Shown here piece by piece: positions 35,989-45,160 of a stretch of 57,808 nt of DNA. Both the position numbers and the translations under genes were made by a program. The stretch's first letter is position 1. The number at the start of each line of letters is the position of its first letter. Under the pieces are notes generated by a model. It was not told the origin of the DNA. It saw nothing but the letters and a program-made list of their open reading frames with translations, and made no database searches. Origin of the DNA: an uncultured Pirellulaceae bacterium (lineage in GTDB: Bacteria; Planctomycetota; Planctomycetia; Pirellulales; Pirellulaceae); assembly GCA_937929805.1 (NCBI GenBank), contig CALFUT010000046.1, positions 1 through 57,808 on the forward strand. Direction: 5' to 3'.

Positions 35989-37092
35989 ATGGAAACTGAT
36001 TTGAGCACTGCCACGAAAGTTCCGGTCAATCTTGGAACGCGAAGCTACGAAATCGTCATCTCGCCCGGCGTTATCTTCGATCCGACTCCGATCATTGCGT
36101 CGGCCGTTTCGACTTCTCATGTGATCGTTGTGAGTGACTCGAACGTCGCTCCGATTTACTTAGATAATTTGAAACAGCGACTGTCGGCCGCTTTCGATCG
36201 AGTCGACAGCATGGTGGTGCCGGCTGGAGAGCCCTCGAAATCGGTCACGCAATGCGATCAGCTTTGGCAGCAGATGATCCAACTGAAAACGGATCGCAAG
36301 TCGGCGGTCGTGGCGTTGGGCGGAGGCGTTGTGGGAGACCTTGCCGGGTTCCTTGCCGCCAGCTTCACGCGTGGCCTACCCTTCGTGCAAATCCCGACGT
36401 CATTGTTGGCTCAAGTCGACAGCAGCGTGGGGGGAAAAGTCGGCATCAATCTGCCACAAGCCAAGAACATGGTTGGAGCTTTTTGGCAGCCTCGGTCGGT
36501 GGTCATCGATCCGCTGGTTTTAAATACGCTTGATGAAGCGAATTACCGCGCGGGGATGGCGGAAGTGATCAAGTACGGCGTGATCATGGATGAGCCGTTC
36601 TTTCAGTTCCTTGAATCTTCGGTCGAAAAAATCAACGCTCGTGACCCCGAAACACTGACAAAGATTATCGCTCAGAGTTGCCGCTGCAAGGCTCAGATTG
36701 TGGAAGAGGACGAACACGAAACGTCCGGACGGCGAGCTATTCTGAACTACGGTCACACTTACGGACACGCGATCGAAGCCGTGTTTGGCTACGGCAGATT
36801 CCTGCATGGCGAAGCGATCGCGATCGGCATGACCTGTGCCGCAAGGTTGGCCAAGCAATTGGGCATGGTTGATCAGGATTTTTGCGACCGGCAAACGAAG
36901 CTGTTTCTTGACGTTGGCCTGCCAGTGGAATGTCCGAACGAAAAGCATGACCAGCTAATGGAAGCGATGACGCGAGACAAAAAGGTTTCGGGCGGTAAAC
37001 TGAAACTGATCCTGCCGACACGCATGGGGCATGTCGAACTGATTGACGCTCCCGAACCGAAACAGATTCTTGCCAGCTGGAAACACGAATGA
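35989..37092 (+). CDS. aroB: 3-dehydroquinate synthase
   Basis: 367 residues, the standard AroB length. NAD- and metal-site motifs are present: the VALGGGVVGDLAGFLAASF region, PTSLLAQVDSSVGGKVGIN, AEVIKYGVIMD (metal Glu), and NYGHTYGHAIEA followed by LHGEAIAIGM (metal His residues). It cyclises DAHP to 3-dehydroquinate, the second step of the shikimate pathway. The stop codon overlaps the dprA start (ATGA), so the two are translationally coupled. Confidence 0.97.
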   Translation: METDLSTATKVPVNLGTRSYEIVISPGVIFDPTPIIASAVSTSHVIVVSDSNVAPIYLDNLKQRLSAAFDRVDSMVVPAGEPSKSVTQCDQLWQQMIQLKTDRKSAVVALGGGVVGDLAGFLAASFTRGLPFVQIPTSLLAQVDSSVGGKVGINLPQAKNMVGAFWQPRSVVIDPLVLNTLDEANYRAGMAEVIKYGVIMDEPFFQFLESSVEKINARDPETLTKIIAQSCRCKAQIVEEDEHETSGRRAILNYGHTYGHAIEAVFGYGRFLHGEAIAIGMTCAARLAKQLGMVDQDFCDRQTKLFLDVGLPVECPNEKHDQLMEAMTRDKKVSGGKLKLILPTRMGHVELIDAPEPKQILASWKHE

Positions 37093-38231
37093 GCACCGAA
37101 CCGGCAGCCGAATCTTCTGTTGACGCTCGATCGATCGAGCTTGAGGCAGCGATGCGGCTGCACTTGGTTCCCGGCATCGGCCCGGTCACTCATGGCGAGC
37201 TTGTCCGCGCGTTTGGTTCGCCCAAGGGTGTGTTTGAGGCCTCGCCCGCAGAGGTTCGCAATGTCCCGGGAGTTGGGCCAAAACTCGTTCAACAGCTGAG
37301 CCTTGCGAAAGACTCGATCGACGTCCGGCCTCAACTGGACATCTGCCAACAGAACAACATTCAGATTATCGCCCGCTCGGACGCAAATTATCCAAAGCCG
37401 CTGGCCGAGATTTACGACCCGCCCAACATGCTGTTCTGCCAAGGGGAAGTTCGGGACGCCGACCAAGTCGCGATCGCGATTGTGGGAACTCGACACGCCA
37501 GCAACTATGGCACGACGATCGCGAACACTTTAGCCACCGGTTTGGCGATGGCCGGTTTCACGATCGTGTCTGGCCTTGCACGAGGCATTGACGCGGCGGC
37601 ACATCGTGGTGCGTTGTCTGCCGGCGGACGAACGATCGCGGTCCTTGGCGGCGGGTTATTGAAAATGTACCCACCCGAACACTCAGAATTAGCGAAAGAG
37701 ATCGCTCAGTCCGGCGCGGTGTTGTCCGAATCACTTCCGATGCAGGCTCCCAAGAGCGGCTCTTTTCCTCGACGCAATCGCATCGTGACCGGATTGTGTT
37801 TGGGCGTGATCGTGGTCGAGGCCGGGGATCGCAGCGGGGCTTTAATTTCCGCCCGGATGGCGATGGAGCAGGGCAGGGAGGTCTTCGCGGTACCCGGCCG
37901 AGTCGACAACCGGATGTCTCGCGGTTGCCATCGACTGATTCGTGACGGAGCGAAATTGGTGGAATCCATCGACGACGTTTTGGAAGAGCTAGGTCCATTA
38001 GCCAGCCCTGCAAAAATTGACCCAAAAACCAACATCCGGCACCCAGCCGAAATGAAGCTCAGCGACCAAGAAAAAAACGTGCTGCATTCGATCGGCACTG
38101 AAACGACTGACTTCGACTCGATCGTCGCCAAAACCGGTCTTCCGCCGGCGCGTGTTTTGGCCACGATTAGTGTTCTCGAGGTACGCCGTCTGGTGCGGCG
38201 AGTTACCGGAACCTCATTCGTGAGGGTTTAG
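37089..38231 (+). CDS. dprA: DNA-processing protein DprA
   Basis: 380 residues in the long DprA form. An N-terminal helix-hairpin-helix region (LVPGIGPVTHGELVRAFGS, then VPGVGPKLVQQL) precedes the Rossmann-like core with VGTRHASNYG, VSGLARGIDAAAHRGAL, FPRRNRIVTGL and VVEAGDRSGALISA. A C-terminal winged-helix domain (about 310-375) is also present. It loads RecA on incoming single-stranded DNA in transformation. It overlaps the aroB stop codon by 4 bases. Confidence 0.96.
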   Translation: MSTEPAAESSVDARSIELEAAMRLHLVPGIGPVTHGELVRAFGSPKGVFEASPAEVRNVPGVGPKLVQQLSLAKDSIDVRPQLDICQQNNIQIIARSDANYPKPLAEIYDPPNMLFCQGEVRDADQVAIAIVGTRHASNYGTTIANTLATGLAMAGFTIVSGLARGIDAAAHRGALSAGGRTIAVLGGGLLKMYPPEHSELAKEIAQSGAVLSESLPMQAPKSGSFPRRNRIVTGLCLGVIVVEAGDRSGALISARMAMEQGREVFAVPGRVDNRMSRGCHRLIRDGAKLVESIDDVLEELGPLASPAKIDPKTNIRHPAEMKLSDQEKNVLHSIGTETTDFDSIVAKTGLPPARVLATISVLEVRRLVRRVTGTSFVRV

Positions 38232-38337
38232 GGCTGCGTCCAAAATAAAGCCAACACATCCGCGCAGCTCGGACGGAGCCTCGCTCTCCCGACTTCGCTC
38301 TCCCGAACGTCTCTTGAGACTAAAAGCGACGCAGCCC
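38231..38337. repeat. 107-bp element bounded by 10-bp perfect inverted repeats
   Basis: GGGCTGCGTC (38231-38240) and GACGCAGCCC (38328-38337) are exact complements. Between them are two CTCTCCCGA-type direct copies (near 38285 and 38300) and GAGACGTT-like internal complementarity. The size and termini suit a miniature inverted-repeat element or a dispersed planctomycete intergenic repeat. It fills most of the gap between dprA and the S9 peptidase gene. Confidence 0.7.
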
Positions 38338-38384
38338 AATGCACGCGACATTTCTTTCACCCGGCATCCTAAGATCTGAATCAT

Positions 38385-40490
38385 ATGCTTTGTCGTTCTC
38401 TAATGATCATCGCTCTAGTCGCTTTCAGTTTGGCGCTCTGCGATCCCACGCTCGCGCAGGAGGCGGGCTTGGAGCCTGCCAATCTGACCTTCGAACAGCT
38501 GCCCGGCTACGAAAATTATCGCAAGATACGGAAGATGCGGCGGAAGCTCACCAGAGACGGCCGCGTCATCAAACTTCGTTGGTCAGCCGACGGCCGCAGC
38601 TTGCTCTACCAGAAAAAAGGCGAACAGCTGCAACTGAATTTGGTGGATGGATCGATCACCGCCGCGGATCCTGAAACCAAATTAGCGGAAGCTCCAAGGC
38701 AAGCAAAAAAGAAGAGCAAAACGCCGGTCGCACGAGCTCAACAACGCGTGCGTGAGCCGTCACCGGATGGAAAGTGGATCGCGGCTTACGAAGACTATAA
38801 CGTATCACTGGAGCCAAATCCGCCGAACAATTGGCCCAGAAGATCGATCACGACTGCAGGTGAGCCTCGGCTGCGATTTGGGACGGGGTGCTGGGTCTAC
38901 GGCGAGGAACTGGACCAAGATGAAGCGATGTGGTGGTCCGATGACAGCCAGAAACTTGCTTACTACGAAATCAACGAAGCGGGCATGAAGGACTACGTGC
39001 TGACGCTTGACAACGTCAAAAAGTACACTCGCACCCAGACGACACGGTATCCAAAATCTGGCGGCCCGAATCCGAAAGTCAGTTTGTGGGTCTACGATTT
39101 GGAAACCAAGCAAAAGCAAAAACTGCAGATCCTCGGGCCTGAAGACCAATATCTTTTTAACGTCCGATTCGCACCGAAATCGCATGTTCTGTTGGTCAAT
39201 CGGGCAACGCGACGACAAGATTCCCTAGACGTGTTGGCAATCGATGTCGATTCAGGCGAGGTCCGTTCGATCGTGAGCGAGCGTCAGGAAACGTGGCAAC
39301 ATAACCACCCCGAGCTTCGTTTTCTGGAAGACGGACAGCGTTTTATCTGGGAAACGGAACGGACCGGGTGGAAGCAATATGAATTGCGGTCAATCGATGG
39401 CACTCTACTCAACAGGCTGACGGACAACACCGATTATCCCGTGCATCAGATCGTTAGCGTGGACGAATCAGCCGACTGGTTTTATTACTCGGCGTATAGC
39501 GAATCGAATCCGTACAATTTGCAACTGCACCGCTGCAGGCTAGATGGAACTGGATGTTCGCGGATCACAACGTCACCCTTGAATCACAGCGACTTCGATA
39601 TCGCTCCCAGTCATCAATACATTGTCGCCACTCGGCAGCAGCTTGACACACCTGCTTCAACCGTTGTTTACGACATCACAGGCCGTGAAGTGGCTGTCCT
39701 CGCAGAGGGATCGAAAACGTTGGCCCAAGAGATGGGCCTGTCAGATCCTGAGCTGTTTTCATTCACAGCAAACGATGGAACAACCACGGTTTACGGCACG
39801 CTTCACAAACCGTCAAACTTTTCTGACGCGAAAAAGTATCCGCTACTGGTAGACGTTTATGGCGGTCCTCAGTCGAAAGGGATCGTTAACAATTATCGTC
39901 CGGCCAATCCCATTTGCGAACTGGGTTTCATCATCGTAAAAATTGGCAACCGAGGCACCATCAACCGAGGCAAAGCGTTCGAGGCCTCGAACTACCTACA
40001 ACTGGGGGGCCCGGACTTAGATGACCAAGCGTCTGCTGTAAAACACTTGGCGGTTCGGCCATACGTTGACCAGAGCCGTGTCGGGATTTACGGACACTCT
40101 TACGGTGGATACCTGTCCGCATTGGCAATGCTGCGATACCCAGACGTGTTCCACGTCGCCGTTTCCGGTTCCCCGGTCACCGACTGGCGAAACTATGACA
40201 CAATTTACACCGAACGATACATGCGGCTGCCAAAAGAAAACCCTGCGGGTTATGATCGAGGTTCGTGTATCAAGCTTGCGGATCAGTTGCAGGGAAAGCT
40301 TTTGCTTGTCCACGGTCTGATCGACGACAACGTGCATCCGTCAAATTCATGGCAGCTGATCAAGGCGTTCCATGATTCCGACAAACGTTTTGACTTAATG
40401 ATCTACCCACAATTCGCTCACGGCATCGGTAGCACCTACGACGCATTGCGTTGGGAGTACTTTGTTCGTTACTTGAAACCGGAGCCTTGA
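38385..40490 (+). CDS. S9 (DPP-IV-like) prolyl oligopeptidase family serine peptidase
   Basis: 701 residues with a signal peptide (LMIIALVAFSLALCDPTLAQ). The first two thirds form a DPP-IV-type beta-propeller (GKWIAAYEDYN, DEAMWWSDDSQKLAYYEIN, LDVLAIDVDSGEVR). The C-terminal alpha/beta-hydrolase has the nucleophile Ser572 in GHSYGGYLS, Asp in LIDDNVHPSN and His in FAHGIG. Members remove N-terminal dipeptides, often after Pro. Export implies action in the periplasm or at the cell surface. Confidence 0.93.
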   Translation: MLCRSLMIIALVAFSLALCDPTLAQEAGLEPANLTFEQLPGYENYRKIRKMRRKLTRDGRVIKLRWSADGRSLLYQKKGEQLQLNLVDGSITAADPETKLAEAPRQAKKKSKTPVARAQQRVREPSPDGKWIAAYEDYNVSLEPNPPNNWPRRSITTAGEPRLRFGTGCWVYGEELDQDEAMWWSDDSQKLAYYEINEAGMKDYVLTLDNVKKYTRTQTTRYPKSGGPNPKVSLWVYDLETKQKQKLQILGPEDQYLFNVRFAPKSHVLLVNRATRRQDSLDVLAIDVDSGEVRSIVSERQETWQHNHPELRFLEDGQRFIWETERTGWKQYELRSIDGTLLNRLTDNTDYPVHQIVSVDESADWFYYSAYSESNPYNLQLHRCRLDGTGCSRITTSPLNHSDFDIAPSHQYIVATRQQLDTPASTVVYDITGREVAVLAEGSKTLAQEMGLSDPELFSFTANDGTTTVYGTLHKPSNFSDAKKYPLLVDVYGGPQSKGIVNNYRPANPICELGFIIVKIGNRGTINRGKAFEASNYLQLGGPDLDDQASAVKHLAVRPYVDQSRVGIYGHSYGGYLSALAMLRYPDVFHVAVSGSPVTDWRNYDTIYTERYMRLPKENPAGYDRGSCIKLADQLQGKLLLVHGLIDDNVHPSNSWQLIKAFHDSDKRFDLMIYPQFAHGIGSTYDALRWEYFVRYLKPEP

Positions 40491-40655
40491 CGAATGAACC
40501 AACAGTTTCTTGGCAATCAGATTGAGCCCGCCGACGGCACTCCAATCGACGGTCGCTCGTTTGAGATCACGCTGTTCCCGGTCTCAAAACCGTCTGAGAA
40601 ACCATTTGGTCATGCGAATCATGCTATCGATAACACTCAACAAGCGGTCGAATTG

Positions 40656-40769
40656 CTACGACCACATTAGAGCAAGAAAGGCAATCGCCGAGACTGCCAA
40701 TTGGTAGGTCAGCATCAGGCAGAAGACTCCCGTCGTGACACCGGCAACGAATTGAAGTTTTTGATCCAT
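40656..40769 (-). CDS. Possible 37-residue single-pass membrane peptide
   Basis: From the ATG 7 bases after GAGAGAG, the frame encodes MDQKLQF followed by a continuous hydrophobic segment VAGVTTGVFCLMLTYQLAVS and more hydrophobic residues, ending ALMWS. The good ribosome-binding site and membrane-like composition favour a real small protein; no homologue is known to me. Confidence 0.4.
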   Translation of the reverse strand: MDQKLQFVAGVTTGVFCLMLTYQLAVSAIAFLALMWS

Positions 40770-41040
40770 GATAACTCTCTCAAAGTAAGCTTGGCGAAAG
40801 CGATAACTTCGCGGCGTCTTTTTCGAGGCTGCGTTCTTTTGCAAACAGCAACATTCCGGGGATCTGGTAACAAACTACCAAATTGTTTTGACGCGGCAAG
40901 TTATTGACACACCAACTTGTTGACATGCCATTGAGGGATGCAGGATACCAAGGGCGTTAGCCAATCGGTCCACCATAAAGCCAAAACTTGAGCGAGCGTG
41001 GTTGACCGAGGTCAGGTTGAGCTGAAATTGCTGTTCATGA

Positions 41041-41086
41041 GGTCCGCCCAAGGGAAGATGTTGACAAATATCAACATATTCGGACC
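41041..41086. repeat. Nested inverted repeats
   Basis: Outer GGTCCG (41041-41046) and CGGACC (41081-41086) enclose inner ATGTTGA (41058-41064) and TCAACAT (41071-41077) around CAAATA. The element lies upstream of the small lipoprotein gene in a gene-poor stretch (40770-41260), suggesting an operator or an RNA hairpin. Confidence 0.5.
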
Positions 41087-41220
41087 ATTTCCTGTTTGGG
41101 CGGGCGGATATCTGCAATGTAGAGTGTCACACGTCGTCGCTCGCATGTCGTCGCTCGTGGCGTAGGCGTTCCGCCAGATTGGCCCTTGGCTGAAACGGCT
41201 TCATTCATCTTCAACAGCTT

Positions 41221-41248
41221 CCTTAAATTTTTTGCCTTAAATTTTTTG
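41221..41248. repeat. Perfect 14-bp tandem duplication
   Basis: CCTTAAATTTTTTG occurs twice head to tail, immediately upstream of the small lipoprotein start. A similar pair, GTCGTCGCTCG-type, lies at about 41133-41160. Confidence 0.85.
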
Positions 41249-41260
41249 CATAACCGAAAA

Positions 41261-41449
41261 ATGTCTGACACCCCGATTGCCTCCTTCCTCAACCGCTCAA
41301 ATCGATGGGCGATCGTTTACCTTATCACCTTGCCGATGTTGGCTATCGCTGGATGTAGCAAGTCCACCACACAGCCAGAGCGTGTAGAAGAATCGCGCCC
41401 GCCGGTCGTTCAGGACATGAACATTGTCCAGCCGGAAGCCTCAAACTAA
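41261..41449 (+). CDS. Small predicted lipoprotein
   Basis: 62 residues starting MSDTPIASFLNRSNR, then the hydrophobic stretch WAIVYLITLPMLAIAG and a Cys, fitting a lipoprotein signal with a lipobox AIAGC. The mature part is only about 31 residues, polar and Pro/Glu-rich. The ATG at 41261 is preferred to one 75 bases upstream, which would place a second hydrophobic segment ahead of the lipobox. It lies 41 bases before the FHA-kinase gene on the same strand. Confidence 0.6.
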   Translation: MSDTPIASFLNRSNRWAIVYLITLPMLAIAGCSKSTTQPERVEESRPPVVQDMNIVQPEASN

Positions 41450-41490
41450 TTTGCTGAAAATCGTCAATTTTGATCGGACAGGAACACACG

Positions 41491-43167
41491 TTGAATAGCA
41501 CGCACTGGCTTTCGATGATTGCGGGGCAAAAGGTTGGTCAACGCTACGCAATTTCGAAAAGACAAGGAACCATTGGCCGCGGCCCATCTAACTCGGTTCA
41601 AGTCATTGATGTGAAGGTGTCGCGGATTCACTGCCGCTACCAAGTAGTGGGCGACCGTTTGGAGGTTGCCGACCTAGAAAGCGCTAACGGCACTTTCGTC
41701 AATGGAGAAGCGGTGGAGCATTCCACGCTTGGCAATGGCGACCAACTCAAAATTGGCTCGACTATTTTTGAGGTCAAGATCAACGCGGCTGAGGAGTCGA
41801 CAGCAGGCACCGACTTTTCGATTCAAGAAAAGTTTCCTGCGCGCAGAATGCCAAGCTCGTTGTCGTATTTCCCAATGGCGGCAAACCTCTATCAAGACGA
41901 CCAACATGAATCCGGGATGGAAGATTCATCCGGTGGCCCGGTTTCGATGGCCCAAGTCGTCAACGACATGAGCTTCATCTACCATGCTTCATTGGTCACT
42001 AGCGGCAGAGCCAACCAAGATGAAATGTTCGCGCAACTGATTGATTTGATTTTCAGCTGGGTCACGGCGGACCGATGCGGCGTGCTTCTACGTGACAGGC
42101 AAACGGGCGAGTTTAATATTGAGGCCATGGAATCGCGAAGCATGGAAAGCAGCCAGCAGGACTTGGCGATCAGCCAGTCCATTGTGAACTACGTTTGCAA
42201 ACATCGTGTCGGCATTCTCACCTCGGACGCGCTGGAGGATCAACGGCTTCCAACCAAAGACAGTATCAAAAGAATTGGCGTTCGCGAAGCGATTTGTGTT
42301 CCGATCAATGGACGGAACACGTTGCTAGGAGTGATCTACATTGATGCTCTCAATCCAGAACGAAAACCAGACGTTGATCGTTTCAACAAGAACCACTTGA
42401 AACTTTTGATTGCGATCGGTCTCCAGATTGGATTCGCGATAGAGAACGATCGATATTTCGAGAGGCTTCTTGAGCAACAACGAATGGTTACCATTGGCCA
42501 AACGACAAGCTCGCTTTCCCACCGCCTGAAGAATGTTTTACAAAGCGTAAACGGGGGTGCTCATTTGGTCGAAACAGGATTAAAGGCTGAAAATCTCAAG
42601 ACGATCGAAACCGGCTGGGCAATCGTCAAACGAAACCAGCAGGAAATTTCAAAAATGGTCAACGATATGTTGGTCTTGGGTAAACCCTATGATCCACATT
42701 TCTCGCAAGCCGATTTAAGCGAACTGATCACAAGCGTGGTCACGGAAATTGAACCATCGCTCATTACTAGGAACATCCAGCACGAGTGGACCCCGTCTCA
42801 TCAGCCAGTTTTTATTCGAATTGACCCGAGAGGCGTTCACTGGGCTCTTTACAACTTGATCAATAGCTGCGCCGCGGCGTGCCGAGGACAGACCCACGGG
42901 AAGATCGATGTATCGCTCGATTGTTCCAGCAGCCAGCATGTTGTCATCACCATCGCGGACAACAGCCCGAAGGTCGAACCGAGTGAAAACGAAGACGCAC
43001 TTTCACTCTCTGTTCCGGAACCCGCCCACAACATGAACCCCGTTGAATTAGCGGTCAGCCGAAAACTGATTGAAGGTCACAAGGGCAACGTTAGTCTGAC
43101 ACATCCGGAATCGGGTGGTAACTTGTTCGTCATTCAACTACCGCTTGAACATGCGGAGACTTGTTGA
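41491..43167 (+). CDS. FHA-GAF protein with degenerate histidine-kinase domain
   Basis: 558 residues; the TTG start lies 8 bases after AGGA. FHA domain (about 15-100): GTIGRGPSNSVQV, VSRIHCRY and SANGTFVNG keep the Arg, Ser and Asn-Gly residues that bind phosphothreonine. GAF domain (about 165-325): ADRCGVLLRD to LLGVIYIDAL. Kinase-like region: LSHRLKNVLQSV (His344) and N box NLINSCAAA. The G1 box reads ADNSPKVEP instead of DNGxG, and the G2 region is HNMNPVELAVSRKL without the Gly-rich pattern. ATP binding is therefore doubtful. It may act as a phosphothreonine-reading scaffold. Confidence 0.88.
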   Translation: MNSTHWLSMIAGQKVGQRYAISKRQGTIGRGPSNSVQVIDVKVSRIHCRYQVVGDRLEVADLESANGTFVNGEAVEHSTLGNGDQLKIGSTIFEVKINAAEESTAGTDFSIQEKFPARRMPSSLSYFPMAANLYQDDQHESGMEDSSGGPVSMAQVVNDMSFIYHASLVTSGRANQDEMFAQLIDLIFSWVTADRCGVLLRDRQTGEFNIEAMESRSMESSQQDLAISQSIVNYVCKHRVGILTSDALEDQRLPTKDSIKRIGVREAICVPINGRNTLLGVIYIDALNPERKPDVDRFNKNHLKLLIAIGLQIGFAIENDRYFERLLEQQRMVTIGQTTSSLSHRLKNVLQSVNGGAHLVETGLKAENLKTIETGWAIVKRNQQEISKMVNDMLVLGKPYDPHFSQADLSELITSVVTEIEPSLITRNIQHEWTPSHQPVFIRIDPRGVHWALYNLINSCAAACRGQTHGKIDVSLDCSSSQHVVITIADNSPKVEPSENEDALSLSVPEPAHNMNPVELAVSRKLIEGHKGNVSLTHPESGGNLFVIQLPLEHAETC

Positions 43168-43192
43168 CACTGATTTGGTTGACACTGATTTG
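43163..43192. repeat. Perfect 15-bp tandem duplication at the FHA-kinase stop codon
   Basis: GTTGACACTGATTTG occurs twice in direct succession; the first copy contains the TGA stop codon of the kinase-like gene. The rest of 43193-43653 shows no gene. Confidence 0.85.
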
Positions 43193-43653
43193 TGCAACCA
43201 CCAAAAGGCAACGCAAATCGATAACACGTTTAACCCATCAAACGTGTGAAAGATTCTCGCTTTCCGATTCGGGCTGTGCGGCTTTTGAGGGATCGAATTC
43301 GTCAAACTCCGAAATTCGTGTTGAAACTTTCTCGCCTGTACAACATGCGCCAGTTGGGAAAAGCCCAACGGTTCGACTACGAAGGATAAAATGGCGATAA
43401 GTTTTTCTGGAAGCGGTCTAGTCGCTTTCGGATCGAGCTAGCACTTTGCTCAGCCAATTTCGCATAGTTTTTAGCGCTGTACGAATTGGGCGACTCCTAC
43501 CGCAGGACCTGCAAGAGTTCGATTGCCTTGAATTCTTCTGCTCGTTACACTCGCCAGCGGGCGAATCGGGCGGAACGACATGGATGTAAATTACACTTCC
43601 TAGTGAGTGGCTTCTGTTGATGCTCGCTAGGAAGTTGGATCATGGAGGATCAA

Positions 43654-44628
43654 ATGCGTCGAATTAACCCTGCCCTTTTTCCGCTATCTGCGGTCAGTTG
43701 CTACGTCGCTGCCCTTCTGATGCCCGTCCAATGTCTCGGCCAAGACTCTGTTTCAACCACAGGCAAGCCGACCGTTGAACCCGTATTCCGCGTTTCCAAA
43801 CTCAGCGACGCGACACGCAGCAACATCGAGAGCGAACTTCTGAAGTCGGAACCCGTTGGCGATTCGGTGAAGGCAGAAGCGATCGCTGAAGCGAAAGCCA
43901 CCGGACATTGCCTTGATCGAGCGATCGATATGGCCTACGAATCACTTGCCACGATGCGGTCCCGCGTTGAAGACTACACCGCGATTATGGTCAAACGAGA
44001 ACTGGTCGATGGCGTCGTTGGCGAGCCAGAATACATGAAGTTGAAAATCCGCTGCCCGCGAGAAGCGGCATCCGGAAAAACTCCCTTTAGTGTCTATATG
44101 AAATTCCTGCGTCCCAAAGCATTTGCTGGCCGCGAAGTGATCTGGGTGGACGGAGCGAATCAAAACCGGCTTTGCGTCCACGAGGGACGTGGCTTGATGG
44201 CCATGCGTGAGTTCAACCTTGACCCAACCGGCTGGGTCGCTATGAAAGGTAATCGATACCCAATCTACGACGCGGGAATCGAAAACCTAATCGTTAAGCT
44301 GATTGAAAAAGCCGAGCGTGATCGAGCCGCAGGCCCGTGCACCGCGACGTATCGCGAGGGCGCCCAGATCAACAAGCGTTCTTGCACGCTAATTGAATTG
44401 GTTCACGAAGAGCGTAGGGCCCCGTACGAGTTCCACAAAGCACAGGTCTTCATCGACAACGAACTGAACCTGCCCGTTCGCTATGCAGCCTACGACTGGC
44501 CCTCTACTCCCGGCGGTTCACCTGTTCTAATGGAAGAGTACACCTACGTGAATGTCGACGTTAACGTCGGCTTGAACGATGCGGACTTCGATCCTTCGAA
44601 TCCACAGTACCACTACCCCAACCGTTAG
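43654..44628 (+). CDS. Secreted DUF1571 domain protein
   Basis: 324 residues from the ATG that follows GGAGG by 6 bases (another in-frame ATG lies 12 bases upstream). A signal peptide (ALFPLSAVSCYVAALLMPVQ) is followed by a low-complexity region, and the DUF1571 domain begins near residue 95 with RVEDYTAIMVKRE. Later segments such as YMKFLRPKAFAGREVIWVDG, LDPTGWVAMKGNRYPI and the ending LNDADFDPSNPQYHY match this planctomycete family, whose fold may be LolA-like. Its function is unknown; it probably resides in the periplasm. Confidence 0.85.
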   Translation: MRRINPALFPLSAVSCYVAALLMPVQCLGQDSVSTTGKPTVEPVFRVSKLSDATRSNIESELLKSEPVGDSVKAEAIAEAKATGHCLDRAIDMAYESLATMRSRVEDYTAIMVKRELVDGVVGEPEYMKLKIRCPREAASGKTPFSVYMKFLRPKAFAGREVIWVDGANQNRLCVHEGRGLMAMREFNLDPTGWVAMKGNRYPIYDAGIENLIVKLIEKAERDRAAGPCTATYREGAQINKRSCTLIELVHEERRAPYEFHKAQVFIDNELNLPVRYAAYDWPSTPGGSPVLMEEYTYVNVDVNVGLNDADFDPSNPQYHYPNR

Positions 44629-45160
44629 GTCGTCACGGTGTGATTGCCGCCCCTCGCAGTTGAGCGGAGCGGCAGTTCGACTGCGGGAGCCAGACCCGCC
44701 AAATCATCTAGGCTCCAAATACCGACTGGTTGACCAACGTAACGCCGCTGGCGGTCAAGCGCGGTCACGACAGCCGAACCCAGCCTGAACGGTCGACTGA
44801 TTCGCGAGAAATGATCTGGTTGCCAGTTTGCCAGCCCGCGACCTTTCAGAGCAGCCGTTCGTCAAGATCGAGCTGATTGCTGGTATGGTTCAATATGTGA
44901 TGGAAAATCCGAGCGAAAAAGCATCCCGACCGTTCAATTCAGGTCGGTCGAACCATCAGAAACGCGTCGCAGAATGCGGCCCCAACCCCATCCAACGGCT
45001 CTTGGCAGCGAAGCGCGGCTTACCCATTCTTTTGCGTAATCACAGATTTTTTCGTTGATCGCTTCAATGTGGTCGCTTAAGATCGTCCTCTTCGCTTCCA
45101 TGCGTTTTGTTTCGATCAGTCGAACTTACGCATCGCCTTGAACCATTTTAGATTTGGAGA
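44629..45160. other. 532-bp intergenic region
   Basis: No supported gene is present. Close to the DUF1571 stop codon, CTCGCAGT (44657 on) can pair with ACTGCGGG across about 19 bases, a possible 3' hairpin. GGAG at 45155 serves the next gene. Confidence 0.4.
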
